DNA of 64,000 bases. Source: VAZQ01 sp034669045 (lineage in GTDB: Bacteria > Pseudomonadota > Alphaproteobacteria > Rhizobiales > Xanthobacteraceae). Position 1 is the first letter of the stretch. Every line of letters begins with the position of its first letter. Shown piece by piece: positions 8,721-16,544 of this stretch. The notes under the pieces are model-generated. The model was not told the origin of the DNA. It saw only the letters and a list, made by a program, of their open reading frames with translations, and searched no databases. Made by a program: the position numbers and the translations under genes. Location of the stretch: contig JAXDOD010000190.1 in the NCBI GenBank assembly GCA_034669045.1, positions 1 through 64,000 of the forward strand. The letters run 5' to 3'.

Positions 8721-8962
8721 GCGTAGTCCGGCGATGGCGCTGCGTCGATTCTACTGCGCGCACCCGGCGCGGACGGCAAGCTCTCGAAGAAGAACGGGAT
8801 CGGGGCCTCGGTCAGGCAGATGGCGGGGCATTCGGTGTCGGCAAGAGACGCTTTGACCAGATCTTCGAGATGCTGGTAGCCTTGGGGTGCGGGCCGAGCA
8901 CAGGCAATTTGCAAAATTTCATCTGACGGATTGAAGTGGGTTGGCAACTGCGGTTTGTGCAA
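8717..8962 (-). pseudogene. Fragment of a short conserved cysteine-bearing protein
   Basis: Residues 20-55 (ARPAPQGYQHLEDLVKAS then LADTECPAICLTE) recall a small alphaproteobacterial protein whose family sequence continues with a cysteine cluster (GCDYTTxMEPDQ). Here the sequence departs right after CPAICLTE into unrelated residues. The start MHKPQLPTHFNPSDEIL is uncertain. Role of the family is unknown to me. Confidence 0.35.
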
Positions 8963-9134
8963 TCATGCGTGACGCTCGCTCAACCGCGGCGCAACTGGTC
9001 CAGTTGGCGCTTCACGTCACGCGATTCACCACGAGCAGCCAGGGTAGCAAGGAACAACTGTTCGGCCGCCTCGTATTGCCGCGCCACTTAAGTGTGATCT
9101 TCACCCTGAACTACTCGAGACATTAGGAAGACGG

Positions 9135-10107
9135 GTGGTTGGGTTGATGGGCAGCGATATGTTCAGACACTCCAATGCGGAGACTGATGGCCCAAACTCG
9201 ACAGCGCTGATGCATGCTGACAAAATTGGGACCGAAATTCGGGGCCAGTTCCGCCGCTGTCACATTCATCCGGAGAAGCTGTCACCTGCGCTGAGGGACT
9301 TGGCGATGCGCTCCGGAGTGGCACGAGTTCATCCCGAAAAGCTCTCTGCGCAGACGCGCGAGTTTTTCGCCGAGATAGACCGGTACGGCACGCGGGGCGG
9401 GTCGCCCAGGTTTGGGAAGGCCCTGCGGCGCGCGCAACGAGATATAGATGATGAAGGTAATGAATGGCTTCTTGTCGACGGTCGTTTCGCTGACGTTTAC
9501 ATGGCGGCCCTGGCAGCGCTTTTGGCAAAGGAAATTGATGTTGCTGCCCTGACAAATGAGTCGACGGGCGTCAACCTTCATACGATGCTTGAAGATGTCA
9601 AGCCCTCCTCGGAATCGAACAAGAAAAGGCGCGCTTGTGTCATTCGTCATGGAGACGCTCCGGGTCGATCCGGAAACTCGTGTAGAGAAGATTTTGAAAT
9701 TCAGGCGATCAAGGAAGAGCCAATAAGCAGAACTATCGGCGCAATTTGAAGACATATCATCCAAGATATCCGACTGCGAAACTGCAAAGGAGTTGAAAGA
9801 AAAAGTCGGTAAAGTATACCGCACAAAATGAAGCCCAAAGCTCGACGCGTTAAAGGACGAACTTAGCGACAATTCGATTCAGGCAGTCTGGGACGGCATG
9901 CAACGGGCGGTGACTATTTCGGTCCCCAGCCAGCGGCGCATTAGCGTATTTACTGGACTCGCCGGAACTACGCTGCTCGCAGCCGGAGCCGCTATTGCGG
10001 TGATCGATGTTGCCGTGAGGACTCACTTGGCGCACAAGAAGGCACGCCGCGCGTCTCCATTCACATATTTACTCGATGTGGAGCGTAAGTTCTCGGTGGC
10101 GCAATGA
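9135..10107 (+). pseudogene. Broken hypothetical gene (DUF6236-like), one frameshift and two nonsense codons
   Basis: An open frame from 9135 (SVARVHPEKLSAQTREFF type sequence, then VYMAALAALLAKEIDVAALT) breaks near 9600. The sequence resumes in another frame as VMETLRVDPETRVEKILKF, RRSRKSQ-stop-AELSAQFED, GKVYRTK-stop-SPKLDALKDEL. It then reads on through a hydrophobic helix (GLAGTTLLAAGAAIAVIDVAV) to FTYLLDVERKFSVAQ. The EKILKFRR / AELSAQF region resembles DUF6236-type proteins, which often lie in accessory regions. One indel, one TAA and one TGA make it inactive. Confidence 0.5.
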
Positions 10108-10702
10108 CATTGCTTGCTGCCGAATACTCGTTGATGAACGGGAGCGAAGTAGAATCTCCTGATTTGGCGAGGAAGGTTGCCTTCTCGGTCTCGGTAGACG
10201 GTGCAGGCCCTTCCGATGGAAGGCCACGCGGTGGCGCTGGAGACAAGGTGATGACCGATTGATTAGGGTTGGCACATCGCTGGCACGGCGTGGTCGACAA
10301 AGCAATCCTTTAACATGGAGCTGCTAAAGGATCAGCAGATGAGGGCAAGCCACCCTGCTTGAGCTAGGGCCGGATACCGCTCAGATCAACTCAAATGCGA
10401 AAACTCTTGGACACTATTATAAGCGCGAAATGGGAGCGCCGCCAAGTCTTTGACTTGAGGCGTTATTTGGTTGAGGGAGATGGACTGGCAGCTAACGTTC
10501 TCTGAAATTGTGAGCCCTAAATTGGTGGAGGGAGCGCGACTCTGGGAACCAACTCGTTGATTGAATTCACAACGGAATTTCGATCGAGTAATTTTGCAAC
10601 TCGCTCGCCCTAGGAAATGGCCTGCCAATAAATTGTCTCTTTTAGCCTAGTGGGGGACGTACACCGAATGGGCGTGCGCTCGAACGAGTCCGCTTCCGGA
10701 TA
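10108..10702. other. Intergenic stretch downstream of the STAND gene
   Basis: No intact gene is visible. Short phrases on the plus strand (for example WLREMDWQLTFSEIV near 10460-10510) look like former coding sequence, but stops interrupt every frame. It contains the 3' side of the minus-strand defence operon; no clear intrinsic terminator was seen. Confidence 0.35.
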
Positions 10703-13700
10703 CTACGTTTGGAGACGGATTGTTCGAGCTTGCCGTCGGCCATCGGAAGTTAGGACGACGTTTGCCTCGATCGCCAGTCCGATGGACAAAGTTGAAAACA
10801 CGGCCGCTCCGATCTGTCGCTCGGAAAAATAGATGTCTTCGCCGTCGAGGTCAGAGGTGAAAAAGCCGTAGCGGGGCCGCCCCATCGGTTCGAGAAGACG
10901 CTTGATCTTCCCGGTCAGGCGAGTGCCGGGGGTGAGTGAGGACGGGCCATGTCCCGCGGGCACGAGGCGCTCGATAGACCTCTCGCTTGGCGCAACCGCA
11001 ATGGCGCGTTTGAGGAATGCATCGGCTTCCTCATGCTGTCCTTGTTCTCGCAGTGCATCAACTAGCAGCGGAGCAACGATCGTCATTCCAATTCTGCTTT
11101 TCGTGTCTTCGTCCAACTGAAAGCCTTGGCGCAAATGATCGATGCCTGCGGCAACGTCGCCGCGCGTCACGAGCGTCTTGCCAAAGGCCGTGTGAACCTT
11201 CGCGAGGTGCATGCTGTCGTTGAGCTTCAGTCCGATGGCAACGCTCGAGGTGAAGGCGCGATCAGCCTCCTGAAACCTGCCCAAGCGCTGCAGCACGCCG
11301 CCTAGGCTGTTGAGAACCATCGCCAGGCTGCGCTCGTCACCCAGCTGCTCGGAGATTGCTTTCGAGCGCTCCAGCGCATCGGCGGCCTCCTGAAACCTGC
11401 CCAAGCGCTGCAGCACGCCGCCCAGGCTGTTGAGAACCATTGCTTGACCGCGTTGGCTGCCAAGGCGCTGCTCAATGTCGGCCGCCTTCGTGAGCGCATC
11501 GGCAACCTCCTGAAATTTGCCCAAGCGCTGCAGCACGCCGCCTAGGCTGTTGAGAACCATCGCCTGTCCGCGTTCATCTCCCTGTTGGGCTAGGAGATCG
11601 TGGCTGCGTTGCAGCGCGTCGGCGGCTTCGTGAAACCTGCCCAAGCGCTGCAGCACGCCGCCCAGACTGTTGAGAACCATCGCCTGTCCGCGTTCATCCC
11701 CCTGTTGGGCTAGGAGATCGTGGCTGCGTTGCAGCGCGTCGGCGGCTTCGTGAAATTTACCCAAGCGCTGCAGCACGCCGCCTAGGCTGTTGAGAACCAT
11801 CGCCAGGCTGCGCTCGTCACCCAACTGTTCGGAGATTGCCTTCGAGCGCTCAAGCGCCTCGGCAGCCTCCTGAAACTCCCCCAAGCGCTGCAACACGCCG
11901 CCAAGGCTGTTGAGAACCATCGCCAGGCTGCGCTCGTCACTCAGCTGCTCGTAAATTGCCTTCGAGCGCTCCAGCGCGTCGGCGGCTTCTTGAAACTTGC
12001 CCAGATGCTGAAGCACATCGGCGTATGCATTATGGTACATCCCCTGAACGTGAAGGCTTGCCGAAGAAACACCGGTCAAGGCCACTGCAACCGGCTCGAG
12101 CACAGCGGCCGCTTCCTGGAATTGCCCCAGCAGTTGCAAGAACTTTGCCTGATAAATGCGGATCTGGACTGATATTTCAGTATCACCTCGGGTTTCGGCG
12201 ACCAGCAGAAAGCGAGCCATCAATTCGGCCGCCTCGCGCCATCGACCAAAGCGATAAAGCAACGGTTCGAGCCGAACGAGGTAAGGAAGATCCGCAATCT
12301 TTTGGCTCAGTAGCCATCCAGCGGCATTCAACATCTCATCCATGTCATCTGCGATGGAAAGCGCTGCGTTCCTATCGTCCACCTCGATTGATTTTGCTAG
12401 TGAGATAAAGTAGCGCGCGTGCCGCTCCCTCGCAGCCATGGCGAGTTTGCGCTTGCCGCAAAGCTCGGCTGCAAACAAACGAAGCAGCGGATGAAACGCG
12501 AAACGGGTGCCGTTAGCGGCCTCAGGTAACTTTACAAGTGATAGGCGATACAAATAGTCCAGCCGCTTCACGGCAATATTTTCGGCGCATCCGCCCGCCG
12601 CCGCAGCGGAGCGCAAGGAAAAGCTGTCCACGGCGCAGACGCTCAGGCAGGCGAAGAAATCAATCTCGTCCTCTTTGAGAAATTTGAGACTGGCATTGAA
12701 TGAAACGCGGACGCTGAGATGCGGATCGCCCGAGAATTCAAGAGTCGATTGCTCATTTCGTTCATCCGAAAGAATTCTCAAGAGGCTCTCGAGGGACAGG
12801 GATCGAGCTAACTCAAGATGGGATGCAATCATCTGAAGGGCGAGTGGCAGTCCGCCAAGCAGTCGCACAATCTGTCTTGCGGCATCCATTTCGGCATCGA
12901 CGCGTTTCGCAAGCCGCTTGCGCAGCAGTTCCACGCCGCACTTTTCCGTGAGCTCCGCAACATCGACGCGAGCGGACACCGGCACTTCCAGCGAAGCCGA
13001 CAATCGCCTATCGCGCGTCGTCACGATGACGCGGCTCCGCCCCCACGGAAAGAGCTGCCGCAGGCTAGCCTGCTCGGCGTTGTCGAAGATTAAAAGGATT
13101 TCACGGTCGCCAAAGACGGACTGCATTATCGACGAGGCATCGCGGTCGTCGTTAGCGTCAATAATCTCGCCAGCACTGCGCGCAAACTCGCGCGCGATCG
13201 TGTCGTTATCCCTGCCATCAACACTGAGCCCGATTACTCCATCCGGAAATCGCTCCCGATGAACAGTCGCAAAGTGAGCCGCAAGCGCACTCTTGCCGAT
13301 ACCTCCGGCTCCACTTAGGACAGCAATCGGGAACATGTGATCATCGCTATCGTCGAGCAAGGAGTTCTCGAGCGCCTTCATTTCACTCTCACGACCACCA
13401 AAGCTAAAGTTCGCGAACGCTGGAAGAATAAACGGCTTAGTAGGCTCAGGTAGCCCGGAAAATAATTCTGGGAATGATGAGCGTTGACTTGCTTGATTAA
13501 TTGATCGAGATAGGGCTAGTTCGCCCAACGGCGACAGATCGTTCGATCTTCTGAACTCCAGTCGCAACTCTCGCATGAACGGCCGCCAATCATCTTTAGG
13601 TGCCACTCCTGCGGCTACTAGTTGCTTTGCATCGTTAAGGTCAAAGTCGGCCGCAGCCGGGGTTACCCTCTCGACGTTCTGGGGAAGGCCAATTGTGCCG

Positions 13701-13975
13701 CCTAGAAGTGCGCCGGAAAACTGCACCCCTGATACTTTCGCGTCGCGAAAGTCTGCGCCGGTAAGATCGGCTCCCGACAAATTGAATCCGCTAAAATCGT
13801 CCTTTCGAAAATCTATACCACGTAACGACGCTCCAATGAAGTCTCGCGAAGGATCAAGTCCGACCGCCTCGGCGAGGTCGCGGAACGAGGGCTCCTTGCC
13901 GTTACTCGTCATGTCGACAAGCATCCTCAAGGCGCTTGCGATTGTTTTTGGGCGATTACTCCCTATACCCGTCAC
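10703..13975 (-). CDS. STAND NTPase: pentapeptide repeats, NB-ARC, TPR array, C-terminal cold-shock-type domain
   Basis: This 1090-residue protein looks like a sensor-switch. Residues 44-95 are pentapeptide repeats (FSGFNLSGADLTGADF). NB-ARC motifs are Walker A GAGGIGKS (222-229), Walker B LLIFDN (Asp298), VIVTTRDR (315-323) and GLPLAL (375-380). A winged-helix region follows, then TPRs from about 590 to 1000 including near-identical 40-residue units. Residues 1017-1090 resemble an OB/cold-shock fold: an RNP1-like YGFFTSD, an RNP2-like EDIYFSE and a closing GRRQARTIRL strand. In STAND proteins ATP-driven oligomerisation follows ligand binding. It overlaps the upstream nuclease-TIR gene by 4 bp (ATGA), so the two are co-translated and probably partners in antiphage immunity (inference). 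Confidence 0.85.
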   Translation of the reverse strand: MTGIGSNRPKTIASALRMLVDMTSNGKEPSFRDLAEAVGLDPSRDFIGASLRGIDFRKDDFSGFNLSGADLTGADFRDAKVSGVQFSGALLGGTIGLPQNVERVTPAAADFDLNDAKQLVAAGVAPKDDWRPFMRELRLEFRRSNDLSPLGELALSRSINQASQRSSFPELFSGLPEPTKPFILPAFANFSFGGRESEMKALENSLLDDSDDHMFPIAVLSGAGGIGKSALAAHFATVHRERFPDGVIGLSVDGRDNDTIAREFARSAGEIIDANDDRDASSIMQSVFGDREILLIFDNAEQASLRQLFPWGRSRVIVTTRDRRLSASLEVPVSARVDVAELTEKCGVELLRKRLAKRVDAEMDAARQIVRLLGGLPLALQMIASHLELARSLSLESLLRILSDERNEQSTLEFSGDPHLSVRVSFNASLKFLKEDEIDFFACLSVCAVDSFSLRSAAAAGGCAENIAVKRLDYLYRLSLVKLPEAANGTRFAFHPLLRLFAAELCGKRKLAMAARERHARYFISLAKSIEVDDRNAALSIADDMDEMLNAAGWLLSQKIADLPYLVRLEPLLYRFGRWREAAELMARFLLVAETRGDTEISVQIRIYQAKFLQLLGQFQEAAAVLEPVAVALTGVSSASLHVQGMYHNAYADVLQHLGKFQEAADALERSKAIYEQLSDERSLAMVLNSLGGVLQRLGEFQEAAEALERSKAISEQLGDERSLAMVLNSLGGVLQRLGKFHEAADALQRSHDLLAQQGDERGQAMVLNSLGGVLQRLGRFHEAADALQRSHDLLAQQGDERGQAMVLNSLGGVLQRLGKFQEVADALTKAADIEQRLGSQRGQAMVLNSLGGVLQRLGRFQEAADALERSKAISEQLGDERSLAMVLNSLGGVLQRLGRFQEADRAFTSSVAIGLKLNDSMHLAKVHTAFGKTLVTRGDVAAGIDHLRQGFQLDEDTKSRIGMTIVAPLLVDALREQGQHEEADAFLKRAIAVAPSERSIERLVPAGHGPSSLTPGTRLTGKIKRLLEPMGRPRYGFFTSDLDGEDIYFSERQIGAAVFSTLSIGLAIEANVVLTSDGRRQARTIRLQT
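11281..12000 (-). repeat. Six in-frame 120-bp tandem repeats encoding TPR units
   Basis: Copies begin at 11281, 11401, 11521, 11641, 11761 and 11881, each opening with CCAAGCGCTGCA or a one-base variant; the next unit (12001) is diverged. Each encodes 40 residues with a constant half (MVLNSLGGVLQRLG) and a variable half of three types: ERSKAISEQLGDERSLA, QRSHDLLAQQGDERGQA, and TKAADIEQRLGSQRGQA. Near-identity at DNA level shows recent duplication or conversion. Confidence 0.92.
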
Positions 13976-15744
13976 GGTTTGCGCTCCTTGACCGGAATCA
14001 AACGAACCGCGCGGCGGTTGGCGGCGGATTCAGGTTCCTTCCTCGCCAGTTGAAGAACAATGGCAGCTATCTTTGCACGTTGGTTTGGCGAGGGTTTATC
14101 AAGGTCATCGTCCTCGAAATATAGCCCTTCCGAATTCAATGAAACCTCCAGAGAGACATTCAAATCTTGAGCTTTAACATCGCTTGTGGTTCTTGCTATC
14201 TCTGCATATTTGTTATCACCTTTCGTTGGCATCAGCGCCAGCTCGCCAAGCGTCGGCTTGTCAGATGTGCCTTCAACGAAGACGGTATGCGTCAAAGGCT
14301 CTCCATCGGGGTTCGCGTAATACGTGTTGCGTCCGCGTCCTTCCAATAAATTGCTACGTGATACCTTGCCTGAACCCGTATAGGTTACGGAAAGTTTAGC
14401 GCGATAGATGCCGAATTCAAGCCGTACATCACCGTCCTCAACGTAAAGCCTATCAAAAAACTCAGCCTGCGCATAAAGTGCACGTTCCGCACCATCATCG
14501 GCGGGGCCAATAAGAACTTCGTATGCCCGCAAGAAATCGGTGTCGGGGAAACGGTGAGGGCGGGAGATTGGCGATTTCACAGAGGCCGTTGATAGCTCTG
14601 GAGTCTCGCGTGTTGAAGTCGTCTGGAATGATCCGCGACTCCGAATGTCACGAATTCGCAATATCATTCCGTAAACATCATCCGCGACGTTCTCTACTAA
14701 GTCAATGCGCTTGTCCGATCCAAGATTTCTAAAGTCTTTCGCGGGCACCTTTCGGTACTGTCGTCGTTGCAGATCAGAAAATATTGTCTTTTGCTCTTCG
14801 TCAAAGTGAGTCTTTTCTTGGTCAAGGTTGCGCGCGATTATTGGAATGACATAGGGTCCTGCCGCCACCTGCCTTTCTATGTCGCGGAAAAGTAGAAATT
14901 CTTTCTGACAAGCGACAGACCCCATCCACTTTGGAGTCACCAATGCGAGGAACACGTCGGAAGAACGGATCGCTTGTTCAATTTCTTCGTTCCAATCGTC
15001 ACCTGTGCGGATGGAGAATTTATCGCGCCAGATTTGAAACTTAGTCTTGACGAGGCGGCCTTGTACGCGATGTTCGAGGTCTTTCGAGAATGCCTCAACT
15101 AATTCCGGATCAGTCCCCTCGTCATGATGGGCGTAGGAGAAAAAGAGTTGAATCAATGGTGGTTCAGTTTCGGAAGGGGCGAGCGTCCGCCTGGATGGAA
15201 TCTTTGGACCGATTGTTTCTAGGCGGCTATGCAGTGCACGGAACCCTTCGCGTATCTCTTCGCGTGTTTGTGCGGCAAAGGGGTTGAACGTTGGATCGAA
15301 TGTCTTCCATGCGTCGGCGTGCTTGGCGGCGGCTTCCTCGATGTCTTCCCACCCCCACACGTCGACGAGGATTGGTCGGTCAGTACCGATAAGGCTTTGG
15401 GTTAACTCGCGCGCTGCCTGCTGGATCGTGGCGTCGCGCGCCGCTGTCGTAACGAGAATGAACTCAGAAATTGTGGGAGTGAAGCTCGTTGTCTTCTCCA
15501 ACTCGGCTCTCAATTCGGCCGCGGTGATCTCATCGTTGGACAGCTTGCATTGAACGCCAATCAGTTTGCTAAGGTCTTCGTTCCTGTATCCCCAAATATC
15601 CACCCCGTGTTGCGGCTGGCCCGTGCGTCCATGCATTCGAGTATTCGGATCGGCCAACACGTGCGCAAGCAGCTCGCGTGTCTTGCGCTCGAAGTCTTGC
15701 CAATCCTTGGGCTTCGGCAGCCGAACATTCATAAGCGACGACAC
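13972..15744 (-). CDS. PD-(D/E)XK nuclease-TIR fusion protein, probable defence effector
   Basis: The protein has 590 residues from a GTG start at 15744; an ATG at 15732 is an alternative, and neither has a strong ribosome-binding site. Residues 14-125 form an Mrr-like endonuclease with the expected catalytic set: Glu19 (DWQDFER), Asp49 (HGVDIWGY) and Gln65-x-Lys67 (GVQCK). Residues 198-340 are a TIR domain (LFFSYAHHDEG, WRDKFSI, GDDWNEEIEQAI, SVACQKE); Glu282 is the candidate NADase glutamate. Residues 390-590 are beta-rich and unrecognised. The 3' end overlaps the STAND gene by 4 bp. By analogy with known systems the STAND partner would sense infection and this protein would cut DNA and/or consume NAD+; both are inference. 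Confidence 0.85.
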   Translation of the reverse strand: MSSLMNVRLPKPKDWQDFERKTRELLAHVLADPNTRMHGRTGQPQHGVDIWGYRNEDLSKLIGVQCKLSNDEITAAELRAELEKTTSFTPTISEFILVTTAARDATIQQAARELTQSLIGTDRPILVDVWGWEDIEEAAAKHADAWKTFDPTFNPFAAQTREEIREGFRALHSRLETIGPKIPSRRTLAPSETEPPLIQLFFSYAHHDEGTDPELVEAFSKDLEHRVQGRLVKTKFQIWRDKFSIRTGDDWNEEIEQAIRSSDVFLALVTPKWMGSVACQKEFLLFRDIERQVAAGPYVIPIIARNLDQEKTHFDEEQKTIFSDLQRRQYRKVPAKDFRNLGSDKRIDLVENVADDVYGMILRIRDIRSRGSFQTTSTRETPELSTASVKSPISRPHRFPDTDFLRAYEVLIGPADDGAERALYAQAEFFDRLYVEDGDVRLEFGIYRAKLSVTYTGSGKVSRSNLLEGRGRNTYYANPDGEPLTHTVFVEGTSDKPTLGELALMPTKGDNKYAEIARTTSDVKAQDLNVSLEVSLNSEGLYFEDDDLDKPSPNQRAKIAAIVLQLARKEPESAANRRAVRLIPVKERKP

Positions 15745-16544
15745 CGCTGTTCTCGCGATTGCTGGCCCATTGAACAGTCTTGACGAAAACTCACTCCATT
15801 ACAACGATTGCTTGCAGCTTCCACGAGCGTCGCTCTCTAGACGACGGGATCGGTTCTGGCCCATATCCGCTCTTGTCCGTCCATCCGGTTTCGGAGCGCT
15901 GGGTACGACATCCTCGATCGCATCGGCGGCGGTCGGAAAAGGGTTCGTGCGGGCGGGTTCTGACACGGGGACCTCTTTATCTCGCGTAGAGCGGTCTCGG
16001 CCCTTCGGGTCAAGATCGTTGCCGCGTTGCAAGCATTGGTACGGAAATGTGCCACGGGCGTCAGCTCGACAATATCGATGACACGTCCGCTTTACCTCCG
16101 ATAGTAGCCCCGATTGTTGCAGCGCGATGAACCGAAGCGATGGACCAGGAGACACTACGTGTGTGAAGAGCGGGGGCAAGTCGCGCTGCGTGTCGGCTGT
16201 GGTCAACAGTGGCGCGCGGGAACTAGCGGGACGCCGCCGCATCGTGACGGTGGAGCTGCGGCCCGGTAACGGACCGGTTGCGGAGCTTTTCGCCCAGTTG
16301 CCTTGCGTCCCGCTAGTTGCGATGTGCGCTTGCAATCGTTCGTAAGCCGTTGTTGCGTCGCCTTGATCGCATCGGAAGCCTCGCGAGCGTGGGCAAAGCG
16401 TGTGCCCGCCGTATCATTGTGCTTGCGCGTGTTTCGGCGGTTGTGAGGGGTTCACGTGGGCACGGCGCGTAGCTCGTTCTCGGACGGAGCGGAACGCCGA
16501 TCCGATAGGACTTTGACCACCTTACGTTTTTCGAGGAGGCATTC
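15745..16544. other. Intergenic region between divergent genes
   Basis: It holds the upstream regions of the nuclease-TIR gene (minus) and the autotransporter (plus). A minus-strand open frame at 15799-16335 shows no family motifs; part of it (KRTCHRY) resembles sequence that recurs between genes in rhizobia. An AGGAGG ribosome-binding site at 16534-16539 serves the autotransporter. No promoter could be fixed confidently. Confidence 0.4.

Noticed and set aside
11281..12000. Regular 120-bp repeats as a CRISPR array or diversity-generating target
   Set aside because: The units are contiguous without spacers, in frame and encode TPR helices; no Cas genes or reverse transcriptase are present in the window.
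15799..16335. Minus-strand open frame of 178 residues upstream of the autotransporter
   Set aside because: No family motifs, Arg/Ser-rich composition and overlap with sequence that looks like dispersed intergenic repeat.
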